From positions 370,080-434,079 of the forward strand of contig JAXMCI010000001.1 in assembly GCA_046349435.1 (NCBI GenBank): a stretch of DNA of 64,000 nt. The letters are read 5' to 3'. The notes under the pieces were generated by a model. That model was given only the letters and a program-made list of their open reading frames with translations. It searched no databases and was not told the origin of the DNA. This DNA comes from JAXMCI01 sp046349435 (lineage in GTDB: Bacteria > Pseudomonadota > Alphaproteobacteria > Dongiales > Dongiaceae). Shown in pieces: positions 1 to 11,091 of the stretch (position 1 is the first letter of the stretch; every line of letters starts with the position of its first letter). The position numbers and the translations under genes are program-made.

Positions 1-511
1 CGAAGCGGGGTCCGCAAGTTCCACGCGAAGGGCGCCGCCACCCCTTGCCGTCGCGCGGATGGTAGCCGAGAGCATGGCACATGGAGCACTCGCCGGAGTC
101 TAGAATCCGGCGCGACAAGCGAGGCTTCGCCACTACCCCGTTGACGCCATCGCCACTGCTGGCCTGGTCTGGGCGCTCCGAACTGGGGCGACATGCGGCG
201 CTTGCCGTCGCATAGGCGCGTCGTCGGCGATTGGTCGATCTGGCCGGCGATGTCGGCATGCTGATTGAGCTCGCCGGCCTCGGATGAGTCTTTGCCGAGC
301 TCGGCGATACTCATTTGGCGTCGGGCGAGGGAGCCACAGGTCTTGCAGAGCCTGCCGACTGGAGCGAGAGCCTACCCGGCCTGGGTTGGCACCATGCTCT
401 GCCGGCCCGCCTGAGAGAGGTACCGGCTGGACGCGGCGGCCGCTCCCTCGGCGGACCCCACGCGCTTCTCACTCCACGCGGCGAGCGGGTGTTCACACGG
501 GAGCAGTGTGT
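1..511. other. No recognisable gene
   Basis: I see no supportable gene here. Short open frames exist on both strands, but they are rich in Arg, Pro and Ser, as expected of non-coding frames in GC-rich DNA, and none has a recognisable motif. The segment lies downstream of the broken rhaK and could hold remnants of a gene running in from outside the window. Confidence 0.4.
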
Positions 512-1882
512 CTATGACCGGTCCGCTGGCAGCGCAGAGCATCCCGGTTCAAGCAAGCTCGACTCGCGAATCCTGCAGCGCCAGCGGTGCGGCTCCTCCC
601 CTTCCCGGCTGGCGGTATCTGGCGGCCAGGCGGCGAGGAGCGCGGCGCCGGCGCTGGTGCCGCTGGCATCGGTCGAAGCGATGACCGGCCAGCCCGGCTG
701 CAGGCCGGCGAGCGCGGCGAGGAAGACCGGGTTGCCGGCGAACGGGCCCTCGACGATGCGGGGCCCTTCGGCGCCGAGCAAGCTCCAGCATCAGGTCGGC
801 GACCAGCGCGTTGTAGAGGCTGGCGAGCGCGACGCGCTCGGCCGGGCTCGGCGGCGGCCTGGCCAGTTGCCGGCGCGGCCGATGAAGGCCGCTCTCCGGC
901 GCGAAGCGGGCAGCGCCATGGTGCCGCGGGCGATCAGGCGCGCCGCCACCGCGAGGTCCGGCTCGACGCCGGCCGAGTCCGGGCCGGCCACCGCCGCGAA
1001 CTCGCGACCGCCCATGAAGCGGGCGGTCGGCACGGGGTCGCCGTTGACGTCGACATTGGCCAGCATGTCGCGATTGGCGTCGAGGCGGGCGAGGTCGCCG
1101 CCGGCCGCCATGATGATCAGCCAGGTGCCGCTCGACAGCACCGCGAAGGGTGCGCGGCGGGTCGCGAGATGGGCGAGGTAGCTGGCGTTGCTGTCGTGCA
1201 CGCCGCAGAGCACGCGGCAGCGGGGCGACAGGCCGGTGGCGGCAGCAATCGCCGGCAGCAGCGGCCCGAGCGGCTCCCAGGCCGGGCGCAGCTTCGGCAT
1301 GCGCGGCCGCCAGCCCTCGCGCTCCACGAGGCGGCTGTAGTCGCGCGCCGCCGGCCGCCACAGGCCGGTGTGGCAGCCGAGCGAGGTGACCTCGGAGGCC
1401 TTCACGCCGGAGAGCCGCCAGGACCAGTATTGCGGATACATCAGGATGTCGCTGACGCCCGCGAAGGCATCGGCGAAGGCGCGCGCCTGCCAGTAGATCT
1501 GGCGACCGAGCGTGAATCCAACCGGCAGGGTCGGCGAGCGGCTCTCGGCGAAGGGATCGGCGGCGGCGGCGAAGGCGGCGCCGGTCGCCTCCGGGCCGTC
1601 ATGCTCGTAGTCGAGCACCGGCAGCGCCAGGCGGTCGCCGGCGAGCAACGCCGCGGTGCAGCCATGGGTCACCGGCACCAGCGTGTCGATGGCGCCGCGG
1701 TCGGGCGTCGCCGCCAGCGCCTCCAGGTACCAGCCGAGGATGCCCTCGACGTCGGCATGGGGATAAGGCGGGCCGGCGAGCGGCGTGTTCGGGCGGCTGG
1801 CGCGATAGAGCGTGCGGCCGGCGGCATCGACCACCACCAGCTTGAGGTTGGTCTTGCCGATGTCGAGGACGGCGACGCTCAT
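512..1882 (-). pseudogene. rhaK: Rhamnulokinase-like FGGY sugar kinase, frameshifted
   Basis: FGGY-family carbohydrate kinase, last gene of the rhamnose operon and probably the kinase that phosphorylates L-rhamnulose. The start at 1882 gives MSVAVLDIGKTNLKLVVVD, the N-terminal ATP-binding motif of the family. Homology runs on through HDSNASYLAH and SSGTWLIIM. The frame then breaks twice: near 860, after AFIGRAGNW, continuing as ERVALASLYNALVADLM in another frame, and near 783, continuing as GAEGPRIVEGPFAGNPVFL and ASTDASGTSAGAALLA in the third frame. All conserved C-terminal blocks are therefore present but split over three frames. The true stop is uncertain. It is either a recent pseudogene or an intact gene with two indel errors. 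The family call is firm; the rhamnulose substrate rests on context. Confidence 0.75.
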
Positions 1883-1947
1883 GGCCGGGTTTCGCTGTAA
1901 CGCGACAGGCCGCCGCGCGAGGTGCGCGGCGGCCTGCGCGGGGGTGG

Positions 1948-3057
1948 CTAGAAGTCGAAGCCGTCGATGTTCGACTTGTTGTAGACGAAGGGCGGGCCGA
2001 GCAGGATCTCGGAGCCGTTGACCACCTGCAGCTTGCCGAGCTTGCCGGCCTCGACCTCGGTGGCGCCGGGCTTCAGCTTGCCGTCGGCCACGGCGCGGGC
2101 GACATAGACCGCGGCATAGCCGAGATCGACCGGGTTCCACAGCACGACCGACTTGACGCAGCCCGACGCGACATAGGGCTTCATCGCGTTCGGGGTGGCG
2201 AGACCGACCACCGAGACCTTGCCGCAGAGATTGGCCTGCTTCACCGCCTCGGCCGAGGCCGGGGTGGCGACCGAGGTCATGCCGAACAGGCCGGCGAGCT
2301 GGTCGCCGTGCTTGTTGAGCAGCGTCGTGGCCTGGTTGAAGGAGAGCTGGTTGTCCTCCTGCGCCTCGACCGTCTCGAGCCACTTCATCTTCGGGTGGCA
2401 CTTGGCGGCATAGGCCCACATCTCGGCGATCCAGCGCGCCTGGTTGGGCGTGGTGAAGGTGCTGGTGACGATGGCGAAGCCCTTGTCCTCGCCGATCTCG
2501 GTGGCCATCTGGTCGATCAGCGCCTTGGCGATGCCGTTGAACTGCGCCTGGTTGACGAACCACTGGCGGGCGTCCGGCGTCGAGTTGGCGTCGTAGCCGA
2601 TCACCAGCATGCCCTTGCCGAGCGCCTTCTTCAGCACCGGCGCGATGGCCACGGGGTCGTTGGCGGCGAACAGCACGCCGTCGACGCCGCGGGTGACGTA
2701 GTTGTCGATGAAGCTGATCTGCTGGTCGATCTTCGCCTCGGTCGGGCCGTCGGTCGTGACCTTGACGTTGCCGAGCTCCTTGGCCGCGTCCTGCATGCCC
2801 TTCGAGGTGGCATTGAAGTAGCCGATGCCGATCAGCTTCGGCACGTCGACCAGGCTGATCTCCTTGCCGGCCCGGTCGGGCGCGCCGGTCGGGCTGCCGC
2901 CGTCATAGGGCTTGGCGGCGGCCGCGCCGCCCCCGCCGCCGGCCTCGCAGGCGAGCGGGCTCACCGGCAGGTCGTCGGCGCCGTCCCAGCGCTCGGCCGC
3001 CAGCGCCGGCATGGCGAGCAGCGCCATGCCGAACGCGGCTGTGATGGTCTTCAGCAT
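1948..3057 (-). CDS. rhaS: Rhamnose ABC transporter substrate-binding protein
   Basis: Periplasmic sugar-binding protein (369 aa, Peripla_BP_4 / RbsB-like fold) that should deliver L-rhamnose to the RhaPQT importer. A Sec signal peptide (about residues 1-20, ending PALAAE) is followed by a Gly/Ala-rich linker and then the binding domain from about residue 67 (KEISLVDVPKLIGIGYF). Family-typical segments include DGVLFAANDPVAIAPVL and VIGYDANSTPDARQWFVNQ. It lies between the permease rhaQ and the kinase rhaK on the same strand, and a strong purine-rich ribosome site (GGAGGGAGGAAC) precedes the ATG. Order and family match the rhizobial rhamnose transporter; the ligand is inferred from rhaD, rhaR and rhaK. 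Confidence 0.88.
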   Translation of the reverse strand: MLKTITAAFGMALLAMPALAAERWDGADDLPVSPLACEAGGGGGAAAAKPYDGGSPTGAPDRAGKEISLVDVPKLIGIGYFNATSKGMQDAAKELGNVKVTTDGPTEAKIDQQISFIDNYVTRGVDGVLFAANDPVAIAPVLKKALGKGMLVIGYDANSTPDARQWFVNQAQFNGIAKALIDQMATEIGEDKGFAIVTSTFTTPNQARWIAEMWAYAAKCHPKMKWLETVEAQEDNQLSFNQATTLLNKHGDQLAGLFGMTSVATPASAEAVKQANLCGKVSVVGLATPNAMKPYVASGCVKSVVLWNPVDLGYAAVYVARAVADGKLKPGATEVEAGKLGKLQVVNGSEILLGPPFVYNKSNIDGFDF

Positions 3058-3118
3058 CAGATGTTCCTCCCTCCTCTGGTCCTCGGATCTCGCCGGTCTC
3101 CCCCCGGCGACGGGCTCC

Positions 3119-4066
3119 TCAGCGCTCGCCGGACTGGCGGCGCTGCACGAAGTTGGTGAACAGGATCGACAGGATCAGCACGACGCCGATCACCACGATG
3201 GTGGCGTCGCCCTTGACCCCCGTCAGCGCCATGCCGTTCTTCAGCAGCTGGATCAGCACCAGCCCGATCACCGTGCCGGCGATGGTGCCGACGCCGCCGA
3301 AGATGCTGGTGCCGCCCAGCACCACCGCGGCGATGACGTCGAGCTCGAGGCCGCTGCCCATGTCGGAGCGCGTCGTGCTGACCCGCGACACGAAGATGTA
3401 GGCGGCGAGCCCGGCCATGGCGCCGGAGGCCGTGTAGATGGCGACCTTGTAGCGGTCGACCGGGATGCCGGAGAAGCGCGCCGCCACCTCGTTGTGGCCG
3501 ATCGCATAGAGGCCGCGGCCGAAGGCGGTGCGCGCCAGGACGACGGCGGCGACGAGGATGCAGGCGAGCAGGATCCAGAGCTGGGTCGGCACCCCCGCGA
3601 CCTCGCCCTGGCCCAGCACGAAGAACCACTCGGGATAGCCCCGCACCGAATGGGCCTGGCTGATGCCCTCGGCCAGCCCGCGATAGAGCGCCAGGGTCGA
3701 CAGCGTCATGATCAGCGGCGGCACCCGGACCCGGGTGATGAACCAGCCATTGACGAAGCCGCAGATGCCGCCGACGCCGAGCGCCACCAGGATGGTGAGC
3801 TCGAGCGGCACGCCCCAGCTCTTCCAGCTCACGCCCAGCAGGATCGCCGCCAGCCCCATGGTCGAGCCGACCGACAGGTCGATGCCGCCGGTGATGATGA
3901 TGAAGGTCATCGGCAGCGCCACCAGCCCGACCTCGGCCATCAGCCGGCCCTGGTTCAGCAGGTTGTCGGCGGTGAGGAAGACGCCGCTCTGCAGCGCCAG
4001 CACGACCAGCGCCAGGACGAGGATGGCGAGCAGCACGCCCTCCTGCCGGAGCAGCGCGCCGCTCAT
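3119..4066 (-). CDS. rhaQ: Rhamnose ABC transporter permease
   Basis: Inner-membrane permease of the RbsC type (BPD_transp_2, 315 aa), one of two permeases in the rhamnose importer. Hydrophobic segments run along most of the chain. The hallmark GGIDLSVGSTMGLAA, typical of ribose-type permeases, is present near residue 60, and the C-terminal VVLGGTSIFGGVGTIAGTVI loop, which contacts the ATPase, is intact. The gene starts 40 nt after rhaP and ends 61 nt before rhaS. Naming P versus Q between the two permeases is by gene order only. Confidence 0.87.
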   Translation of the reverse strand: MSGALLRQEGVLLAILVLALVVLALQSGVFLTADNLLNQGRLMAEVGLVALPMTFIIITGGIDLSVGSTMGLAAILLGVSWKSWGVPLELTILVALGVGGICGFVNGWFITRVRVPPLIMTLSTLALYRGLAEGISQAHSVRGYPEWFFVLGQGEVAGVPTQLWILLACILVAAVVLARTAFGRGLYAIGHNEVAARFSGIPVDRYKVAIYTASGAMAGLAAYIFVSRVSTTRSDMGSGLELDVIAAVVLGGTSIFGGVGTIAGTVIGLVLIQLLKNGMALTGVKGDATIVVIGVVLILSILFTNFVQRRQSGER

Positions 4067-4106
4067 CGGCCGACCTCCCTCTGCCGCTTGCGGGTCATCG
4101 CGTCCA

Positions 4107-5096
4107 TCACCGCCCCATCGCCCGGCGGCGCCGGCGCAGCAGGTCGGCCAGCACGGTGGCGAGGATCAGCAGCCCCTGCACGGCGCGCAGCCAGAAGGGC
4201 GACAGGTCGACGAAGATCAGCGACGAGCCGATCGCCGCGATCAGGATGGCGGCCAGCGTCGAGCCGATCACCGTGCCGGTGCCGCCCAGGATGCTGACGC
4301 CGCCGACCACCGAGGCGGTGATGATGGTGAGCTCGAGGTTGGGCGGCACGGTCGACTGGATGACGCTGAGCTGGGTGGCGAAGAGGATGCCGGCCAGCCC
4401 GGCGAACAGGCCGTGGATGGCGAAGACCATGACGATGGTGCGCTCGCGCGAGATGCCGGAGAGCCGCGCCGCCTCGGCATTGCCGCCGACCGCGTAGATG
4501 GTCCGGCCGGTGGCGCTGTAGCGCATCCACCAGGCGGCCGCCGCCGTCAGCACGACCATGAACCAGACCGGCATCGGCACGCCCAGCACCCAGGTCTGGG
4601 CGAGCGCGAAGCCGGGCGGCAGGTTGCTGATCCACTTGCCGCCGGTGACGCTGATCAGCCCGCCCTTGAGGATGCTGAGCATGCCGAGCGTGACGACGAT
4701 GGCGGGGATGCGCAGATAGGCGACGATCGCGCCCATCCCGGCCATGATGGCGATGCTGACCAGCACCGGGATCAGCCAGGCGAGGAAGATCGGCCAGCCG
4801 GCAACCGCCAGCGAGCCGCTGATCGTGGCGAGCACGCCGATCAGCGCCCCCACCGAGATGTCGATGTTGCCGGAGACGATGACCATCGACATGCCGATCG
4901 CGGCCACCGCGATGTAGGCGTTGCCGAGCAGGATGCTCTGCAGGTTGCGCTCGGCGACGAAGCGCGGGTTGATCGTCCCGACCACGGCGAAGAGCAGGAT
5001 GATGGCGATCAGCAGCACCGCCTCCTGCGAGCCGACCAGCCGCCTGAGGCCGGCCAGCGCCGGGGCGCCGCCGGCGGTGCCCGCCGCGGCGCTCAC
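4107..5096 (-). CDS. rhaP: Rhamnose ABC transporter permease
   Basis: Second RbsC-type permease (329 aa) of the rhamnose importer. The best start is a GTG at 5096 that overlaps the rhaT stop (GTGA, 4 nt), giving MSAAAGTAGG and implying translational coupling to the ATPase. Family signatures are VSGNIDISVGALIGVLA near residue 70 and ASVVGGVSILGGTGTVIGS in the C-terminal ATPase-contact loop. It forms the likely membrane heterodimer with RhaQ. The reading frame also continues upstream inside rhaT, but that extension has the composition of a shadow frame. Confidence 0.87.
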   Translation of the reverse strand: MSAAAGTAGGAPALAGLRRLVGSQEAVLLIAIILLFAVVGTINPRFVAERNLQSILLGNAYIAVAAIGMSMVIVSGNIDISVGALIGVLATISGSLAVAGWPIFLAWLIPVLVSIAIMAGMGAIVAYLRIPAIVVTLGMLSILKGGLISVTGGKWISNLPPGFALAQTWVLGVPMPVWFMVVLTAAAAWWMRYSATGRTIYAVGGNAEAARLSGISRERTIVMVFAIHGLFAGLAGILFATQLSVIQSTVPPNLELTIITASVVGGVSILGGTGTVIGSTLAAILIAAIGSSLIFVDLSPFWLRAVQGLLILATVLADLLRRRRRAMGR

Positions 5097-6610
5097 GCCG
5101 CCCCCGCCACGGCCGGCGCCCGCTCGCCGCCCATCATCGCGCCGGCGATCGCCTCCTGGCTGGCGGCGGCGCGCGGGAACTCGCCGGCCAGCCGGCCCTC
5201 GCGCATCACCAGGATGCGGTCGCTCATCCCCAGCACCTCGGTCAGCTCGCTCGAGATCATCAGGATCGCCAGCCCCTGCTGCGCCAGCTCGCTCATCAGC
5301 CGGTGGATCTCCGCCTTGGCGCCGACGTCGATGCCGCGGGTCGGCTCGTCCAGGATCAGCACCTTCGGCTCGGTCGCCAGCCACTTGCCGAGCACCACCT
5401 TCTGCTGGTTGCCGCCCGACAGCTTGTTGACGATCTGGCCGATGCCGCTCGCCCTTATGTTGAACTTGCGCACGCTGTCCTCGGCCAGCCGGGCCTCCGC
5501 CCCGCGGTCGATGAAGGGCCCGCGCAGCAGCTTCTCGATCACGGCCAGCGAGACGTTCTCGCGCAGCGCCATCGGGCGCACCAGCCCCTGGGTGCCGCGA
5601 TCCTCCGGCACATAGGCGATGCCGAGCCGCTTCGCCGCGATCGGGCTGCCGATGCGCACCGGCCGGCCGCCCAGCCGGATCTCCCCGGAATCGGCCGGGG
5701 TGATGCCGAAGATCACCTGCGCCAGCTCGCTGCGGCCGGAGCCGACCAGCCCGGCGAGGCCGAGGATCTCGCCGGCCCGCAGGGTCAGGCTGATGCCGTT
5801 GGTCAGCGGCCGGCGGACCACGTCCTTCAGCTCCAGCACCGGCTCGCCGATGCGCGCCGGCAGCTTCGGGAACAGGGCCTCGATGCGGCGGCCGACCATC
5901 ATCTGGATGAGGTCGTCGTGGCTGGTCTCGGCGACCGGCTTGGTGGCGACGTACTCGCCGTCGCGGAACACCGTCACCCGGTCGGCCAGGATGAAGATCT
6001 CCTCCAGCCGGTGGCTGATATAGACGATGCCGACGCCGCGCTCGCGCAGCAGCCGGACGATGGCGAAGAGCCGCTCGACATCGTGCTCGGTCAGCGCCGC
6101 GGTCGGCTCGTCCATGATCAGGATGCGCGCCTTGTGCGACAGCGCCTTGGCGATCTCGACCCGCTGGCGGTTGCCGACCGACAGCGTGCCGACCACCCGG
6201 CCGGGATCGAGGTCGTGGATGTCGAGCGAGGCGAGCAGCTGGCGCGCCTTCTCGCGCATCGCGCCCCAGTCGATGCCGAGCCGGCCGCGCGGCGCGTGGC
6301 CCATGAAGATGTTCTCGGCGACCGTCAGCTCGGGGAAGAGCAGCAGCTCCTGGTAGATGGTGGCGATGCCGGCCCGCTGCGCCTCGAGCGGGCTGCCGAA
6401 GCGCACCGGCTTGCCGTCGAGCGACAGGGTGCCCTCGTCGGGCTGGTGCACGCCGGAGACGATCTTGATCAGGGTCGACTTGCCGGCGCCGTTCTCGCCG
6501 AGCAGCGCATGGACCTCGCCGGCGCGGACGTCGAACTGCACGCCCTTCAGCGCCTGGACCCCGGGAAAGCTCTTGCGGATGCCCTCGAGGCGGAGCACCG
6601 GCTCGGTCAT
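5093..6610 (-). CDS. rhaT: Rhamnose ABC transporter ATP-binding protein, double ATPase
   Basis: Tandem ATPase (505 aa) of the RbsA/MglA type that energises the RhaPQ permeases. The first nucleotide-binding domain has Walker A GENGAGKST (about residue 35), the signature LSVGNRQRVEIAKAL and Walker B ILIMDEPTAAL. The second has the degenerate Walker A GLVGSGRSELAQ, signature LSGGNQQKVVLGKW and Walker B VLILDEPTRGID. This asymmetry is normal for carbohydrate class 2 ATPases. The ATG at 6610 overlaps the rhaR stop (ATGA), so regulator and transporter are one transcript. Domain and family calls are certain; substrate follows from context. Confidence 0.9.
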   Translation of the reverse strand: MTEPVLRLEGIRKSFPGVQALKGVQFDVRAGEVHALLGENGAGKSTLIKIVSGVHQPDEGTLSLDGKPVRFGSPLEAQRAGIATIYQELLLFPELTVAENIFMGHAPRGRLGIDWGAMREKARQLLASLDIHDLDPGRVVGTLSVGNRQRVEIAKALSHKARILIMDEPTAALTEHDVERLFAIVRLLRERGVGIVYISHRLEEIFILADRVTVFRDGEYVATKPVAETSHDDLIQMMVGRRIEALFPKLPARIGEPVLELKDVVRRPLTNGISLTLRAGEILGLAGLVGSGRSELAQVIFGITPADSGEIRLGGRPVRIGSPIAAKRLGIAYVPEDRGTQGLVRPMALRENVSLAVIEKLLRGPFIDRGAEARLAEDSVRKFNIRASGIGQIVNKLSGGNQQKVVLGKWLATEPKVLILDEPTRGIDVGAKAEIHRLMSELAQQGLAILMISSELTEVLGMSDRILVMREGRLAGEFPRAAASQEAIAGAMMGGERAPAVAGAA

Positions 6611-7449
6611 CGCCGCGCCTCCGCGGGCTCGGCGGGCCGGGTCCGGGACCGCGCCGCGCGACGCTCGCCCTCGACCGGCACCACCTTCGTGCGCACCCCG
6701 GCGGCGGCCAGCATCGCCAGCCCCTCCTCGGGGGCCGAGCTGTCTGTCACCACCAGGTCGAGCCGCGACAGCGGGCAGAGCAGGAAGCTGCCGCGCGAGG
6801 CGAACTTGCTGCCGTCGACCAGGGCGATGACCTGGTCCGCCCGCTTCAGCAGCTGCCGCTCGGCCTTGAGCAGCAGCGGGTCGCCCTCGACCAGCCCCTC
6901 CGGCCCGATCGCCCGGGCGCCGATGAAGTACTTGGTGGCGACGTAGTGGTCGATCACCGTGTCGCGCTCGTAGGGGCTGACGATCAGGCTCTGCTCGCGA
7001 TAGACGTCGCCGCCCGGCAGCGCCACCCGGCAGTTGCCCCGCCCCAGCAGGCAGGCGGCGAGCGCGAAGGAGTTGGTCAGCACCTGCAGCCCGCGCTCGG
7101 CGATGAACTCGCCGAGGCAATAGGTGGTGGTGCCGCCATTGACGATGATCGACTCGCCGGGCTCGCAGAGCGCCGCCGCGGCCCGCGCGATGGCCCGCTT
7201 GCGCGCCAGGTTCTGGCCGCGCGTGGCGGCGAAGTCGGGGGTGCGCAGCACGGTCGGCCGGGCTGCGCCGGCGACCGCCTCGGCGCCGCCGCGCACGCGG
7301 CGCAGCCGGCCGGCCGCCTCGAGCGCCGCCACGTCGCGCCGCACCGTCGCCGGCGAGGCGTCGAGATCCGCCGCCAGCTCGCCCGACGTGACGAACTGCC
7401 GCTCGGCCAGCAGGGCCTCGATTCGTCGCTGCCTTTGCGAGGCGTGCAT
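6607..7449 (-). CDS. rhaR: DeoR-family transcriptional regulator of the rhamnose genes
   Basis: DeoR/GlpR-type repressor (280 aa), first gene of the leftward rhamnose operon. The N-terminal helix-turn-helix spans about residues 5-55 (RQRRIEALLAE, then LAADLDASPATVRRDVAAL). The C-terminal DeoRC sugar-phosphate sensor contains GESIIVNGGTTTYCLGEFI and DGSKFASRGSF. I chose the ATG at 7449 because GGGGGAGGA lies directly before it and the protein then starts at the usual DeoR position; an alternative start lies 39 nt upstream. The shared intergenic region with rhaD contains repeats that are candidate operators, so autoregulation and control of both arms is likely. Its effector is probably a rhamnose phosphate intermediate (inference). 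Confidence 0.87.
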   Translation of the reverse strand: MHASQRQRRIEALLAERQFVTSGELAADLDASPATVRRDVAALEAAGRLRRVRGGAEAVAGAARPTVLRTPDFAATRGQNLARKRAIARAAAALCEPGESIIVNGGTTTYCLGEFIAERGLQVLTNSFALAACLLGRGNCRVALPGGDVYREQSLIVSPYERDTVIDHYVATKYFIGARAIGPEGLVEGDPLLLKAERQLLKRADQVIALVDGSKFASRGSFLLCPLSRLDLVVTDSSAPEEGLAMLAAAGVRTKVVPVEGERRAARSRTRPAEPAEARR

Positions 7450-7471
7450 TCCTCCCCCTGTCGGATCAGTA

Positions 7472-7533
7472 TGAGCGAAGCTGCGCACGCGTCAACCAAG
7501 CTGAGCGAAGCTTGACATGGCTGAGCGCGGCTT
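7472..7533. promoter_or_regulatory. Direct-repeat operator region between rhaR and rhaD
   Basis: Three copies of an 11-mer occur on the plus strand: TGAGCGAAGCT at 7472-7482, an identical copy at 7502-7512, and TGAGCGCGGCT at 7522-7532. Start-to-start spacings are 30 and 20 bp, whole helical turns. A weaker match (TCAACCAAGCT) sits in phase at 7492. DeoR-family repressors commonly bind short direct repeats, so this is the likely RhaR operator and covers both divergent promoters. Confidence 0.55.
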
Positions 7534-7573
7534 GCTGTTGTCCCGCGCGCGGGGCTGCAGGATGGAGGATGCG

Positions 7574-9646
<2,073 letters not shown>

Positions 9647-9657
9647 GCGGCCGCGCG

Positions 9658-10983
9658 CTACACCCCGGTCGTCGGCCGTGGCCGCGAGCCGTCGCTGAAG
9701 CGGCTGAAGCGGAAGTCCTTCGGGTCGACGATCGGGCTGTCGCCGGTGACGAGGTCGGCGACCAGCCGCCCGGCCCCCGGGCCGATGCCGAAGCCGTGGC
9801 CGGAGAAGCCGGTGGCGACGACCAGGCCGGGCAGGCTGTCGACCGGCGAGATCGTCGGGACGGCGTCGGGCATGGCGTCGATCAGCCCGGCCCAGCGCTC
9901 CACGATCGGCACGTCCCTGAACTGCGGGAAGGCGGCGATCAGCCCGCTGCGCGCCTGCTCGACATGGCCGAGCACCGGCTCGGGGTCGAGCGTGCGCACC
10001 GTCTCGAAGGGCGAGACCTGGTCGAGCGCCCAGCGCGAGGGCAGCTGCGCCTCGGTGAGGAAGCGGCGGCCGACGCGGAAGCGCAGGTCGTGCCAGTTCA
10101 GCCGCAGCACCGGCAGGAAATCCATCGCGAAGCGGAAGCTGTCCGGCACGAGGTCGACCATGTTGAGGCCGCCATGGGCGATCGTGTAGCCGCCGTCGAG
10201 CCGCTTGCGGAAGGCGAAGTCGCCGCCCCAGGTATTCGGGCCCGGCCCCTCGAAGGGCGCCGTGCGCTGTACCGAGGCCAGCACCTTGAGCTGCGGCAGC
10301 CGCAGGCCCAGGTTGCGCAGGAACAGGCTGGACCAGGCGCCGCCGGCCAGCACCACCGACTGGCAGCGGATGCGGCCCTTCTCGGTGACCACCGCCGCCA
10401 CCCTTCCGCCCTCGGTCTCGATGCCGCGTACCGCGCAGTGCGTCAGCACCGTCCCGCCGCGGCGCTGCACGGCGCGCGCGATGGCCGGCGCCGCCATCTG
10501 CGGCTCGGCCCGCCCGTCGCTCGGCGTGTAGAGCGCCGCCTTCCACTGCCGCGACGCGCCGGGCAGCAGGTCGGCGAGCTGGGTGCCGGAGATGAAGTGC
10601 GAATCGAGCTGGTAGGGCCGGGCATATTCCAGCCAGGCCTCGCGCTTGGCGATCGCCTCGTCGCCGTCGCAGAGATAGAGGATGCCGGAGCGGCGGAAGC
10701 CGGTCTCCCCCTCGACCATGGTGCCGAGCCGCTCCCAGATCCGCAGGCTCTCGATGATCAGCGGGATCTCGCGCGGGTCGCGCCCCATCTTGCGCACCCA
10801 GCCCCAGTTGCGGCTGGATTGCTCGCCGGCGATGTGCCCCTTCTCGCAGAGCACGGTCGGCACGCCCTTCTCGGCCAGGAACAGTGCGGTGCTGGTCCCG
10901 ATGATACCGCCGCCGATCACCACCACCTGGGTGCTGGCCGGCACGGCGGTATCGGAGGTGACGGGCTCGAGGCGCGGCGCCAT
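9658..10983 (-). CDS. FAD-dependent oxidoreductase (DAO family)
   Basis: DadA/DAO-type flavoenzyme (441 aa) probably oxidising an amino acid or amine. The FAD-binding Rossmann motif VVVIGGGIIGTSTALFLAEKG starts near residue 22 (only the first part quoted matters: GGGIIGTSTA). SSRNWGWVRKMGRDP follows, typical of one large DAO subfamily, and the C-terminal ATGFSGHGFGIGPGAGRLVAD closes the FAD site. A GAGGAA ribosome site precedes the ATG. It converges on rhaD with an 11-nt gap, and the HAD and aldolase-like genes lie upstream on the same strand after a 108-bp gap holding a hairpin. The substrate cannot be read from the sequence. Confidence 0.8.
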   Translation of the reverse strand: MAPRLEPVTSDTAVPASTQVVVIGGGIIGTSTALFLAEKGVPTVLCEKGHIAGEQSSRNWGWVRKMGRDPREIPLIIESLRIWERLGTMVEGETGFRRSGILYLCDGDEAIAKREAWLEYARPYQLDSHFISGTQLADLLPGASRQWKAALYTPSDGRAEPQMAAPAIARAVQRRGGTVLTHCAVRGIETEGGRVAAVVTEKGRIRCQSVVLAGGAWSSLFLRNLGLRLPQLKVLASVQRTAPFEGPGPNTWGGDFAFRKRLDGGYTIAHGGLNMVDLVPDSFRFAMDFLPVLRLNWHDLRFRVGRRFLTEAQLPSRWALDQVSPFETVRTLDPEPVLGHVEQARSGLIAAFPQFRDVPIVERWAGLIDAMPDAVPTISPVDSLPGLVVATGFSGHGFGIGPGAGRLVADLVTGDSPIVDPKDFRFSRFSDGSRPRPTTGV

Positions 10984-11066
10984 GGCAGTTCCTCTTCAGG
11001 CAGGCGGCGATCAGAGCCGCTTCGCCGCGGCCCGGTCAAGCGCATCCTCGCCGCGCTGAATCGCTC

Positions 11067-11084
11067 CCTCTCCCGCCGGAGAGG
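11067..11084. repeat. Palindromic intergenic hairpin (CCTCTCC family)
   Basis: Perfect 7-bp stem CCTCTCC/GGAGAGG with a 4-nt loop, between the HAD gene and the oxidoreductase. The same core occurs at 14284-14306 and 35850-35871, so it is one copy of a dispersed palindromic family, possibly acting as a transcript end or stabiliser. Confidence 0.5.
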
Positions 11085-11091
11085 AGGCGGG

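Noticed and set aside
1..511. Possible transposase or integrase remnant at the left edge
   Set aside because: Short frames on both strands gave no DDE, HTH or recombinase motif; nothing supportable.
7517..7573. Upstream ATG start for rhaD
   Set aside because: It would place the operator repeat inside the coding region, gives a non-homologous leader and has a weaker ribosome site than the ATG at 7574.
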